A stretch of 64,000 bases of DNA from CBDCUW01 sp963734865 (GTDB taxonomy: Bacteria; Planctomycetota; Planctomycetia; Pirellulales; Pirellulaceae): contig CAVTIV010000019.1 of the NCBI GenBank assembly GCA_963734865.1, positions 310,001 through 374,000 on the forward strand. The letters are read 5' to 3'. How positions within the stretch are numbered: position 1 is the stretch's first letter; each line of letters starts with the position of its first letter. Below the pieces are notes generated by a model that was not told the DNA's origin, did not search any database, and saw only the letters and a program-made list of their open reading frames with translations. Of the stretch, positions 43,359-53,276 are shown piece after piece. Made by a program: the position numbers and the translations under genes.

Positions 43359-46300
43359 GTGCAGGGCAAGAAAGACTTGATCTTCAAGGCGGTCGATGCA
43401 CCGCCTCAGGTCGATGCCCGACAGTTCGCGGGGCATCTCTGCCGCGAGCTCGCTGGCGGTACGATGCACTATGAAGTGGCTTATCAAGGGGACCGACGAT
43501 TCATCTCATTGGCCACGCGCGAGGATCCTCCGCTGGCAATGACGGCTGAGATCCGTCGCGGCGGCAGTTGGATCATTACCGGTGGTGCCCGCGGGATCAC
43601 GGCCGAGTGCGCCTTGGAACTGGCAAAGCGTTTTCAGCTGAAGCTGCACTTGTTGGGCAGTTCCACGCTGCCTCCGCGCGATCCTGCCTGGAGCACGCTG
43701 GACGATCAGGGACGCAATCAATTGAAGGCCCAAGTGATGCTCGAGGCGAGGCAGACGGGCGAGAACGCCCCGCAGCGCTGGGCAGCGGTCGAAAAAGCGA
43801 TCCAGATCGATCACGCTTTGTCGGGCTACGAGCGGGCCGGCGTCAATTATGTCTACCATTGCTGCGATGTCACCGACCGCGAAAAGCTGGCCAACGTCGT
43901 CGCGGAGATCCGCCGCACCGATGGCCCGATCGATGGCATCTTGCATGGCGCAGGGATCGATCGCGCCTGTCGCTTTGAGAAAAAACAGCGTGAGTCGGTG
44001 GACGCGACGATCGGCTGCAAGGTGGACGGTGCCTATCACTTGCTGACGCTATTGGCAGACGATCCGCCGGCACACTTCATCGGCCTGGGATCGATCACGG
44101 GGCGTTTCGGTGGTAACGGGCAAACCGATTACGGCGTCGCCAACGAATGGCTTTGCAAGCTCGCCGCTTGGTACCACACCATGCGACCGCACTGTCGCGC
44201 AATCGGTTTTCATTTTCATCCCTGGGGCGATGTGGGGATGGCGGCGTTGCCGGAGGTGCAAGCGCGAATGAAGCGGATGGAAGGACCAGAGTTGATGCCC
44301 AAGGACGAAGGGGTACGTCACTTCGTTCGTGAACTGTACGCCACCGGCCCGCCCGCGGAGGTGCTGATCACCACGCCGGAGTATCGTGGACGATACTATC
44401 CGCCCGCGCTGTTCGCGCAGCTTGCCCAGACGAAGGAAAAATCGCCGGCGGTCGATCTGGACTCCGTGTCGAAATCGTCGCCATCGATGTCGGCCGGTTC
44501 GCCAGAGCCGCCGCTGACGCCGCCAGTCGACTGTCTGGCCCAGCGATGGATTTCGGTTTCGATCGACAGCCCGTTGAGGGGCACGTCTGCTTTGCCGGCA
44601 TTTTCTGGTGGGGCCCTGATCGTCGGCGACAATGCGCTGGGCCAAGCGCTGGCGCAGCGACTGGCGACAGCGGGAATCGAAACATCGATTCTTCCGGTCA
44701 GCGACGATGCCTCCGACACCATTGCCCGCTTGGAAGCATCCTGGGCAACCCATCCGGCGCGACATCTCTTTGTGGTCACGCCGTGGGACCCGGACGCGGG
44801 ACAGCTTGCTGATCCGTCGAGTTGTCGGCGGCGCACTGCGCGGGGCGTGCTGATTCCATCGTTTGTCATTCATCGCTGGTTAGGTCTCGTGCAGTCCGCA
44901 GCCGAAGCGACACCACCATCGCTGATCGCAGTCACCAGCATGGGTGGCGACTTTGGCCTCGGCGGCGTTGTCGTACCCGAAGGTGGCGCCCTGGCCGGAT
45001 TGCTGAAGGGCGTCTATCTCGAGGGAACGCGGCGGCCATCGGACAAGCCGCTGATCAAGGCAATCGACTTCGACTACCGAGAGGATGTGCAGTCCATCGT
45101 CGAGCAGGTGTTGGCGGAACTTGGTTCGGCAGACCCGGAGGTCGAAGTGGGTTATCGGCAGGGGCGGCGCCAGGTACTGCGATCACAGACACAACCGTCC
45201 GACGGACTGCCCGAACAGGGACCGCGGCGAGGAGGTGTTTGGGTGGTCACAGGCGGCGCGAGGGGAATCACTTGCGCGTCGGCGCTGCATTTGGCCAAAC
45301 GCTATCAGCTGAAATTGCATCTGCTGGGAGCGTCACCGGCACCGCAAGACAACCCGCCCTGGCGTGGCATGACACAGGACGAACTGAAACAGTACAAATC
45401 GACGGTGGTGCGAAACGCAACGCGTGAGGGGCGTTCGGTCAATGACGCGTGGACACCGATTCGAACGGAGATCCAAATCCATCAATCGCTGTTGGAGTAC
45501 CAACGGGCGGGCATCGATGTGCATTACCACCAATGCGACATGGGCGACTGGAAGGCGGTCGAGCAAACATTGGCGAACGTTCGTGCGATCAGCGGACCCA
45601 TCGAAGGAATCTTGCATGGAGCCGGCTGGACGAAGCCGTTGAGGTCGGGTGTCCTGGATGTCGAAATTACTTCCCGAGTGTTCGGTCCCAAGTCGGACGG
45701 AACTCTGGCGCTGATGCTGCACACGATGGCAGATCCGGTGAAGCATTTCGTCGGTTTCGGTTCGATCAGCGGCCGTTTCGGCGGCAATGGCATGAGCGAC
45801 TACGCGGCGGCGAACGACCTGTTGGCAAAACTCGTCGGTTGGTACCGTGGCCAGCGACGCGACTGTGCCGCATCGGTCATCCATTGGCAGACGTGGGACG
45901 ATACCGGAATGGCGGTGCAGCATGACGCTGCGATCGGATCCAAGTCGACCCTGGGGATGAAGTACATCCGCGCCAGCGAGGGTGTCTATCATCTGGAAAA
46001 AGAGATTCGACTCGGCCTGCCGCATCCCGAAGTGATCGTCTTCGACGGTCATTTTGAACGGATCTTCTATCCCCATCACGAGCAATATTCGGCACCCGTC
46101 ACGTCAACGGTCGCCGCGACTGCGACGACCACCACCGCGTCCTCCGAGCCCAACGTTCGACGTCCGCTGATCGATCGAATCGTCGCGCACCCCGAACAGG
46201 GGACTTGGACTGCCGAGGTGCGGTTCGATCCGGCAGGCGACGTTTTTCTTCGCCAGCATCTGTTGCGTGGCAAACCGTTTCTGCCTGGCGTCGCTGGATT

Positions 46301-47018
46301 GGAAGTGCTCGCCGAAGCGGCCGCGGCGGTCGCGCCGGATCGAAAAATCATCCGTCTGCGAGACGTTTCGATTGTCAACGGCCTGCTGTTTCATGATGCG
46401 CAGCCGATTGACGCCACGGTCACGGTGACCCCGGTCGAGGGAGGAATGCGATGCGTCCTCAGCACCGTGATGCGCAATCGCAAGGGGATCGTGATTGACC
46501 CGCAACGGGTTTGCTCGCAGGCGATTGTCGAATTCGGCGATGACGCACCCTTGCTCGCCGAACCGCACCCAGGAGAGCCACCAATCGGTTGGCAGCCACA
46601 CGCTTATCCCGACGACTCGCTGCTGTATCACGGCGACGCGTTGCGTTCGATGAAACACTGTTCGTTCTTTTACAGCGGTGGTTTTGGGGCGATCGTGGCG
46701 CCGCCGGTCGAGGAACTGGCCGAGGGGCGCGCAGCGGAGGGATGGATCTACCCTGTCTCGGTTCTCGATGCATGTGTGGTCGGCTGCGGCAGCTTCTGCT
46801 GGATCCAATTCGGCGGCCGACTCGAGGTTCCGCATGGCTTTGATTCCCTCTGCCTGGTTCGCCAGCCGCGGGCCGGTGAACAGCTGGTGCAGCGACTTCA
46901 TTATCTGGGGACCGAAGGTCGGCATTCTCGGTTCAACTTCACGCTTTTTGGTGACGATCGCGAACCGATTTTGCAGGCCTTCGGGTACCGTACGATCCTG
47001 GTGGGCGGTTCGGCATGA
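43359..47018 (+). CDS. PUFA/HglE-type synthase, segment 5: KR1, KR2 and DH
   Basis: Fifth piece, 1219 residues. KR1 (about 43560-44400): WIITGGARGITAECALELAK, GSITGRFGG and DYGVANE (Ser-Tyr-Asn). A second KR half-module with its own N-terminal subdomain (about 44540-45180) and KR2 (about 45230-46070): WVVTGGARGITCASALHLAK, GSISGRFGGNG, DYAAAND. Both retain the NADPH loop and catalytic Ser/Tyr. The C-terminal DH (about 46160-47000) has HLLRGKPFLPGVAGLE, the HxxxGxxxxP motif of hotdog dehydratases. The stop overlaps the PPTase ATG (ATGA at 47015-47018). Two KRs in tandem are uncommon in this family. Confidence 0.88.
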   Translation: MQGKKDLIFKAVDAPPQVDARQFAGHLCRELAGGTMHYEVAYQGDRRFISLATREDPPLAMTAEIRRGGSWIITGGARGITAECALELAKRFQLKLHLLGSSTLPPRDPAWSTLDDQGRNQLKAQVMLEARQTGENAPQRWAAVEKAIQIDHALSGYERAGVNYVYHCCDVTDREKLANVVAEIRRTDGPIDGILHGAGIDRACRFEKKQRESVDATIGCKVDGAYHLLTLLADDPPAHFIGLGSITGRFGGNGQTDYGVANEWLCKLAAWYHTMRPHCRAIGFHFHPWGDVGMAALPEVQARMKRMEGPELMPKDEGVRHFVRELYATGPPAEVLITTPEYRGRYYPPALFAQLAQTKEKSPAVDLDSVSKSSPSMSAGSPEPPLTPPVDCLAQRWISVSIDSPLRGTSALPAFSGGALIVGDNALGQALAQRLATAGIETSILPVSDDASDTIARLEASWATHPARHLFVVTPWDPDAGQLADPSSCRRRTARGVLIPSFVIHRWLGLVQSAAEATPPSLIAVTSMGGDFGLGGVVVPEGGALAGLLKGVYLEGTRRPSDKPLIKAIDFDYREDVQSIVEQVLAELGSADPEVEVGYRQGRRQVLRSQTQPSDGLPEQGPRRGGVWVVTGGARGITCASALHLAKRYQLKLHLLGASPAPQDNPPWRGMTQDELKQYKSTVVRNATREGRSVNDAWTPIRTEIQIHQSLLEYQRAGIDVHYHQCDMGDWKAVEQTLANVRAISGPIEGILHGAGWTKPLRSGVLDVEITSRVFGPKSDGTLALMLHTMADPVKHFVGFGSISGRFGGNGMSDYAAANDLLAKLVGWYRGQRRDCAASVIHWQTWDDTGMAVQHDAAIGSKSTLGMKYIRASEGVYHLEKEIRLGLPHPEVIVFDGHFERIFYPHHEQYSAPVTSTVAATATTTTASSEPNVRRPLIDRIVAHPEQGTWTAEVRFDPAGDVFLRQHLLRGKPFLPGVAGLEVLAEAAAAVAPDRKIIRLRDVSIVNGLLFHDAQPIDATVTVTPVEGGMRCVLSTVMRNRKGIVIDPQRVCSQAIVEFGDDAPLLAEPHPGEPPIGWQPHAYPDDSLLYHGDALRSMKHCSFFYSGGFGAIVAPPVEELAEGRAAEGWIYPVSVLDACVVGCGSFCWIQFGGRLEVPHGFDSLCLVRQPRAGEQLVQRLHYLGTEGRHSRFNFTLFGDDREPILQAFGYRTILVGGSA

Positions 47019-47818
47019 CCGGGCAACTCGATTGCATCAGCGAATCGCAGCGGGCGGTGACGACTCGTTACGCCGCCAAGGGAATGCTCCGTCGGGGAAT
47101 GATCCGACTGAACTCGGGTGGTGGTTGTGACCAGGCATGGCTCGGCCCTCGCGAGCGTTCCGCGCTGGCCGCTCTGCACGATGCGTCGCGTCGTGACGAC
47201 TGGTTGCTCGGACGCTGGATGATGAAACAGCTGGTGGTGGAAACGCTGTTCGCCAACGGTTTCGATGCACTCGACGATCTCACGATAAGCCAGCGCATCG
47301 CGCGTCTGCAGCGGATCGAAGTCTTGCCGCAGACGATCGGCGGTCTCCCATCGCGGCCCTTGCTCGTCTTGGATGGCATTGTGTTTGCAGGACAAGTCTC
47401 GCTGTCTCACTCCGACGGCGGTGTGCTGGTCGCGATCACCAGCCGACCCGGAATAGGCGTGGGTGTTGACCTCGTCACTTCCGCCAAGCCCAGTGAAGGA
47501 TTCTTGCGACTGTGGTTCACAGACCGCGAGCGGAACTCACTGAGCATCCGTCCGGATCTGGCGATGCTCGTGTGGGGTGCAAAGGAAGCTAGCTACAAAG
47601 CTCTGCACCGCGGAGAGCGATTCGCGCCGACCTCGTTTGAAGTGACCGCGTTGGATGACGATCCTTGGCAGTGCCTCTATCGACCGAATGAACTGGCGGC
47701 CAGGATCGAGACCAGGCAGGTCGCCAGTGGAACCTGGGCTGTGCTCGCAGACAGCCAACACGACGAACAACACAACCCTTCTTCGCTCAGTGACTCATTG
47801 CTCTGTGGAATTCTGTGA
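47015..47818 (+). CDS. Sfp-type 4'-phosphopantetheinyl transferase
   Basis: The 267-residue protein has the PPTase signature: GVGVDLVTSAKP (metal-binding Asp) and WGAKEASYKAL (WxxKEA). It would transfer phosphopantetheine from CoA to the four ACP serines. The ATG overlaps the synthase stop, and its stop overlaps the next start, so the genes are coupled. The domain occupies mainly the C-terminal half; the N-terminal part (RSALAALHDASRRDDWLLGRWMMKQLV) fits the first lobe. Confidence 0.88.
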   Translation: MTGQLDCISESQRAVTTRYAAKGMLRRGMIRLNSGGGCDQAWLGPRERSALAALHDASRRDDWLLGRWMMKQLVVETLFANGFDALDDLTISQRIARLQRIEVLPQTIGGLPSRPLLVLDGIVFAGQVSLSHSDGGVLVAITSRPGIGVGVDLVTSAKPSEGFLRLWFTDRERNSLSIRPDLAMLVWGAKEASYKALHRGERFAPTSFEVTALDDDPWQCLYRPNELAARIETRQVASGTWAVLADSQHDEQHNPSSLSDSLLCGIL

Positions 47819-48582
47819 TGATTGATTTAACTGGAAAAGTGGCACTCGTGACCGGTGGCTCGCGGGGCATCGGCCGAGCTTGTGCGATTCGACTTGCCGA
47901 AGCGGGTGCCGACATCGTGCTCAACTACGTGACGTCGCAGTCGGCGGCCAACGAAGTTGCGAATGAAATTCTCGCGCTCGGACGTCGTGTTGCGGTCGTC
48001 AAGGCCGATGTCAGTGAGCCGGAGGATGCCACCAGCATGTGCGACTTCATCGGCGAAAAGTGGGGCAAGCTCGACATCCTGGTCAGCAACGCGGCCACCG
48101 GTGGCTTTCGACCATTGCTAGCGACACAACCGAAGCATTTCGTCACCACCATGCGTACCAATGTGATGGCGCTGATCAACTTGATGCAGGCCAGTGTCGA
48201 ACTGCTGGAGCGGGCCGACGGACGCGCGAAGGTGATCTGCCTGTCCAGCCACGGCGCCTATCTGGCACTGCCGATGTATGGCGCCGTGGGCGGCAGCAAG
48301 GCGGCGTTGGAAAGCTATGCTCGCCATTTCGCCCTCGAACTGGGCGGACGCGGTATCAACGTCAACATCTTACGAGCCGGCCTGGTTGAAACCGACTCCA
48401 CTCGTAAGATGCCGTTCAGTGACATCATGTTTGCCGGCCGAGGGCAACGGAGCATGACGGGGGATCGTTTCCTAACCGCCGACGATGTGGCCGATTCGGT
48501 GCTCTATCTGGCCAGTCCGCTCAGCGACCTCGTGCAGGGCGAGACGCTGACGGTCGACTGCGGAACCGCCGTCCACGCCTGA
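47818..48582 (+). CDS. SDR oxidoreductase, FabL-type enoyl-ACP reductase candidate
   Basis: The 255-residue SDR has TGGSRGIGRA (NADPH loop) and SNAATGGF. The catalytic tyrosine-lysine pair is Y154-x6-K161 (PMYGAVGGSKAAL), the spacing of enoyl-ACP reductases FabI/FabL rather than the YxxxK of FabG ketoreductases. A FabL-like enoyl reductase would complete the reductive cycle of the synthase, which has KR and DH but no visible ER. A GTG at 47815 is also in frame; ATG 47818 is adopted. Its start overlaps the PPTase stop. Enzyme class is firm, enoyl specificity is inferred. Confidence 0.82.
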   Translation: MIDLTGKVALVTGGSRGIGRACAIRLAEAGADIVLNYVTSQSAANEVANEILALGRRVAVVKADVSEPEDATSMCDFIGEKWGKLDILVSNAATGGFRPLLATQPKHFVTTMRTNVMALINLMQASVELLERADGRAKVICLSSHGAYLALPMYGAVGGSKAALESYARHFALELGGRGINVNILRAGLVETDSTRKMPFSDIMFAGRGQRSMTGDRFLTADDVADSVLYLASPLSDLVQGETLTVDCGTAVHA

Positions 48583-48731
48583 GTCGGTCATGAAGATCAC
48601 CGCGCCATCGAGGAAGTGGGAAAACGTCAACCTCATTTGTTGCCACCCACCGCAGCCCACTTCGACTAAATTGAGAGCCGGCTGACCCAATTCAATTTTG
48701 ATTCTCCCGCCTTCACCTGGCCGAACAATCG

Positions 48732-51416
48732 ATGCCGTACCAGCATTTTTTTTCCTCTCGAGTCTTCTCTCTGCTGGCCCTCGGACTGCTGCCGCTGGCC
48801 GGGGTCGTGTTGGCTGAAGAAGTTGATTTCAATCGGTTTGAACGCACCACGATCTGCGGCGATCTTGTCCAACCAATGGAGTTGGACATCGCGTCGGACG
48901 GTCGGATCTTTCTGATCGAACTGGGGGGCACGGTGAAGCTCATCGACCCCAAACTTCGTCAGCCGCTGGTCGTCGGAACTCTGCAAGTCACGACGGCACA
49001 AGAAAATGGCCTGATCGGTTTAGCCCTCGATCCGAATTTCTCGAAAAACGGCTGGCTTTATCTGCAATACTCGCCGCCCGATTTTCCGGGTCAACACGTC
49101 AGTCGTTTCAACTTTCGCGACAACCAAATTGATCTTTCGAGTGAGAAGATTCTGTTCCGATACGAAGAACAACGGCGGGAATGCTGTCACCATGCCGGTT
49201 CGCTGGAGTTCGGTCCGGATGGCAATCTCTACATCGGTACTGGCGATAACACCAATCCGTTCAACGATTCGCAGGGATATGCGCCGATCGACGAACGTCC
49301 CGATCGTCAACCTTGGGACGCCCAACGTTCGGCTGGCAATACCAAAAGCTACAACGGCAAAGTCCTGAGAATCCATCCGGAACCCGATGGGACGTATTCG
49401 ATTCCCGATGGCAACCTGTTTCCCAAAGATGGTTCGATCGGTTATCCCGAGATCTACGTGATGGGATGCCGCAACCCGTGGCGTATCAACGTCGATCAAA
49501 GGACAGGCATTCTGTACTGGGGAGACGTTGGTCCGGATGCGGGTCAAGACGGTCCCCGCGGTCCCCGCGGTTACGACGAGGTCAATCAAGCGAGGTCCGC
49601 CGGCAACTTTGGCTGGCCATACTTCATCGGCAACAACTTCGCCTATTCGATGGTCAATTTCACCAGCGGCGAAATCACTGCGCCGCAAAACCCCGACGCT
49701 CCGCTAAATCGGTCGGTCAACAACAGCGGCGCGATCAGACTGCCACCGGCTCGACCAGCGATGATCTATTACCCCGGAGCCGAATCAGGCGAGTTTCCCG
49801 AAATCGGTACCGGTGGCAGAACAGCCTGTGCCGGACCGGTTTACTATTTTGACGAACAATCGCGATCAACGACCAAATTCCCAGCTGCCTACGACGCGAC
49901 TCTGTTTGCATTCGAATGGTCGCGAAGCACGATCTTTGCGGTGCACTTGGACGCCGAATCCAATGTCCAGCGATTGGAACGTTTTTTACCGGAAATGAGT
50001 TTCGTTCGTCCCATCGACATGCAATTCGATGCCCAGGGGTCACTGTACGTCATCGAGTACGGCGAGACCTGGGGCGTGAATGCCGATGCCCGGCTGATTC
50101 GCGTCGACTACGTACGGGGCAACCGCACCCCGATCGCCGTCGCGAAGGCGAAGAACGATGTCGGCCGTGAACCGCTGGTGGTTGAATTGAGCGCACAGGG
50201 GTCTCATGACAAAGATGGCGACACGTTGTCGTATCAGTGGACCTCGATTCGTTCCGGCGTTTCCCCGCCGCAGCGTCAAGTGATCGCCACAACGGCAGAC
50301 GCCACCGTCGAGTTTGACGAACCGGGCGTTTATACGATTGAGCTTGAAATCCGAGACCCCACGGGAGCGCGGGGTGTGACGACGCTGCCGGTCATCGTCG
50401 GCAACGCCCGCCCGGTGGTCGAGTTTCTCGAGCCGCGCAGCGGCGAGTTCTTCACGCCCGGGGAATCGATCCGATATCGGCTCGTGGTCCGAGACCAAGA
50501 AGATGGAACGAGCGATCCCGATCAAGCCGAACAGGATGGCTGGCACTTCATCGAATCGGGCGCGCCTGGGCGTTTGTTTGTCGAAGCCATCCCAGTGGTC
50601 ACGGCGAGCGACGCGGCCGCACACAATGACTCACCCGGGTTAGCATTGATTCGCAAGAGCGATTGTTTGAATTGTCACGCCACGAATCGCCTGCTCGTCG
50701 GCCCGAGCTTTGTCGATATCGCGAACAAATACCGTGATCAACCTCACCAGGTTGAACAGTCGGTGACGCGTGTCCTGCAGGGGTCGACCGGTGTTTGGGG
50801 AAAAGTTGGCATGCTACCGCATGTCCAGCACACACCGATCGAGGTCCGTCACATGGTGGAGCATGTGTTCTCGGTGACGGCGGATACATCGAACCCCAAC
50901 GCTAGAGGTTTCAGCAACGAATTGACGCCGGACACGCCCGCGAGCGAACTCCGTTTGGAAGCGACGTACACCGACCTGGGGCGCGGTGATATTCCAAAGT
51001 TAATCGGCGTCGGCTCGGTCATGCTACGAAGCCGCAATCTGCAAGCCGAATCGGCCAACGAATTCCGGGGAACTCAACCCCTGGGATCGGACAGAGCAGA
51101 AGGTAAGCAGTTCATGGGCGCAATCGAGCACGACGGGTTTCTGAAATTCGCGGACATTCCGCTCGACGGCGTGCATGCGATAACCGCGCGCGTCGCGAGT
51201 GCGGGCGCCGGCGGCGCGATCGAGGTTCATCGTGGCAGTGTCGACGGTCCGTTACTGGGTGGCGCGACCATCGAGGTGAACGGCGACTGGGAAGCGTTTT
51301 ACGATAAAACGATCGAGCTGGAACCGGCGTCCGGCAGCGACGATCTGTACATCGTGTTCAAGAATCCACAACAGCGCGGCGGCTTGATGAATGTCGATTC
51401 GCTGCTGTTCCGCTAG
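48732..51416 (+). CDS. Secreted PQQ-type sugar dehydrogenase with PKD and cytochrome c segments
   Basis: The 894-residue protein has a signal peptide (FSLLALGLLPLAGVVLAEE) and a glucose/sorbosone dehydrogenase beta-propeller (LEFGPDGNLYIGTGDN, VMGCRNPWRINVDQ, ILYWGDVGPDAG). Next come a PKD-like Ig domain (VELSAQGSHDKDGDTLSYQW), a class I cytochrome c segment with CLNCH and the axial Met near KVGMLPHVQHTP, and a C-terminal carbohydrate-binding-like region ending MNVDSLLFR. This is a typical planctomycete oxidase assembly that passes electrons to the built-in haem. The Gfo/Idh gene follows 43 bases later. Confidence 0.9.
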   Translation: MPYQHFFSSRVFSLLALGLLPLAGVVLAEEVDFNRFERTTICGDLVQPMELDIASDGRIFLIELGGTVKLIDPKLRQPLVVGTLQVTTAQENGLIGLALDPNFSKNGWLYLQYSPPDFPGQHVSRFNFRDNQIDLSSEKILFRYEEQRRECCHHAGSLEFGPDGNLYIGTGDNTNPFNDSQGYAPIDERPDRQPWDAQRSAGNTKSYNGKVLRIHPEPDGTYSIPDGNLFPKDGSIGYPEIYVMGCRNPWRINVDQRTGILYWGDVGPDAGQDGPRGPRGYDEVNQARSAGNFGWPYFIGNNFAYSMVNFTSGEITAPQNPDAPLNRSVNNSGAIRLPPARPAMIYYPGAESGEFPEIGTGGRTACAGPVYYFDEQSRSTTKFPAAYDATLFAFEWSRSTIFAVHLDAESNVQRLERFLPEMSFVRPIDMQFDAQGSLYVIEYGETWGVNADARLIRVDYVRGNRTPIAVAKAKNDVGREPLVVELSAQGSHDKDGDTLSYQWTSIRSGVSPPQRQVIATTADATVEFDEPGVYTIELEIRDPTGARGVTTLPVIVGNARPVVEFLEPRSGEFFTPGESIRYRLVVRDQEDGTSDPDQAEQDGWHFIESGAPGRLFVEAIPVVTASDAAAHNDSPGLALIRKSDCLNCHATNRLLVGPSFVDIANKYRDQPHQVEQSVTRVLQGSTGVWGKVGMLPHVQHTPIEVRHMVEHVFSVTADTSNPNARGFSNELTPDTPASELRLEATYTDLGRGDIPKLIGVGSVMLRSRNLQAESANEFRGTQPLGSDRAEGKQFMGAIEHDGFLKFADIPLDGVHAITARVASAGAGGAIEVHRGSVDGPLLGGATIEVNGDWEAFYDKTIELEPASGSDDLYIVFKNPQQRGGLMNVDSLLFR

Positions 51417-51459
51417 TGGTTTGTCATTGTCTTCAACAGCGTTCGCAGGGAGCATTGCG

Positions 51460-52840
51460 ATGCCCAACCGATCCATCAACCGTCGTCATGCATTGCAAAG
51501 CTCTTTAGCGTGGGCAGGCGCCGCCGTTTTGGCAACTCGGAGCGAGCGGGCCAGCGGTTTTCGGAATGCGACCGAGCGACCGCGCGTTGGTGCGATCGGG
51601 ACAGGCAGCCGCTGGTACATCAAGGCCACGGGCCTCGACCTGCCTTATGGATCGGCGCCGGACTTCCGCAAGTACGGCGACTATGTTGCGATTTGCGACG
51701 CCGACGCGAATCGTCTGGAGATGGCCAGCCAGATCGTGACCGGGTGGACGGGCGCTGCCCCCGATCGTGCGGCAGACTATCGGGCGATCATTGACCGCGA
51801 TGATATCGACATCATCCACATTTCGACCCCCGATCACTGGCATGCAAAGATTGCGATCGAGGCGATGAGGGCGGGGAAGGACGTCTATTGCGAAAAGCCG
51901 ATGACGCTGACCATCGCCGAGGGCAAGCAGATGTCCGACGTCTGCCGCATGACAGGCCGCGTTGTCCAGATTGGGACACAGCAACGAAGTGATCCGAATT
52001 TCATTCGCGCCATTGCCCTGATCCGCAACGGCCGAATCGGGGAACTGAAGAAAGCGACTTGCAGCATTGGCGGTGCGCCGACGAGTCCGCAGATACCGAT
52101 CGTCGCCCCGCCCAAAAACCTGGATTGGAATCAATGGCTCGGTCCGGCACCGAGCGTCGATTTTCGCTATCTCGCAGGAGACAACGCCGAGACGAAGAGC
52201 TGGTCACGTGGACACTACGAGTTCCGCTGGTGGTACGAATACTCCGGCGGCAAACTCACCGACTGGGGCGCGCATCACGTTGATATCGCCACTTGGGCAT
52301 TGGCCAAGACGGACACCGGGCCCGTGTCTGTCCAGCCGCTGATGGTCAAACATCCGGTTCCTTTCAAGGATGGCTATCCGATGCGACGATTCACAGTACA
52401 ACACAGCCACAGAATTCTTCATCAAGGCGACGTTCGAGGACGGCAAACAGATTGAAATTCGCCATGACGGCGACAATGGGATTCTGCTCGAAGGGACCGA
52501 GGGTCGCATCTTCGTCAACCGTGGTCGGCTGAGCGGTGCAGCCGTGGAACAACTCCGATCGAATCCGCTGCCCGACGGCGAACTCGAGAACGTTTATAAG
52601 AACCGCCCGCTTGTCGACCACTTCCGCAATTTCTTCGAGGCAGTCGTGGATCGGAAAGAGCCCATCTCGGACGTGTTCAGCCACCATCGCGCGCTTTCGA
52701 CATGCCACTTAGCCGGCATCGCCGCTCGACTGGACCGGACCATCGATTGGAACCCGAAAACCGAGAGCATCGTCAACGATCAGCAAGCCCAGAGTTTCGT
52801 ATCGCGTCAACAGCGAGAGGGATTCGAGATCGAGATTTGA
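51460..52840 (+). CDS. Tat-exported Gfo/Idh/MocA oxidoreductase (frame break)
   Basis: ATG 51460 (GGGAG upstream) begins a twin-arginine-like leader (INRRHALQSSLAWAGAAVLAT). The NAD-binding fold GAIGTG, DIDIIHISTPDHWHAKIAIEAMRAGKDVYCEKPM and WWYEYSGGKLTDWGAHHVDI are characteristic of the planctomycete branch. At about 52397 the frame must shift +1 (from DGYPM to DDSQYNTATEFFIKATF) to give the natural C-terminus with RHDGDNGILLEGTEGRIFVNRG. About 460 residues. Likely a periplasmic sugar or cyclitol dehydrogenase; co-transcription with the preceding sugar dehydrogenase is plausible. Confidence 0.85.
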
Positions 52841-53276
52841 GCGTCATGCGTGCCGTCTGACCCGCCGTCGATTGGCAGCGAAAGACCGAACCGTGTCTTG
52901 CGGTTGATTCAACCACCACCCTTTCAACGAGTGACTCACCCCCTCGCAAAAAAAACATTGACGACAGAGCTGCTCAGGCACTGCGAGTTTCACGGCAACC
53001 GATGGGGTCGAGAGGGACAAGAAAGCGGCCCGCGATTGCTTGTGAATTGCAGCAATGACAAACATCCTCGGCCGACATCTTCATCAGCCCAGGTCGGTGA
53101 CGGATACCGCCGTCGGCTCTGTGCCGCGTGGATGCCGACTTCCAGTTGTGAATAACAACGAAGTTGGATCGGAACTGTCTTGTCGGCGGCGAGCCGATTC
53201 ACATAGCATCGACGAACGTCGCCGAGCTGAGCGGCAAGATTCGGATTCGTGAAAGATCCCAGGCAGGAGGCCTATT
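52841..53276. other. Intergenic region, no gene seen
   Basis: About 435 bases between the Gfo/Idh gene and the channel gene contain only short frames with no family resemblance. The end of the region holds the strong ribosome site AGGAGG (53265-53270) of the downstream TTG start. Confidence 0.5.

Noticed and set aside
35249..47018. Programmed ribosomal frameshifting in the synthase
   Set aside because: Five breaks at different contexts, none with a slippery heptamer plus a visible stem, and the same kind of breaks in unrelated genes; indels are simpler.
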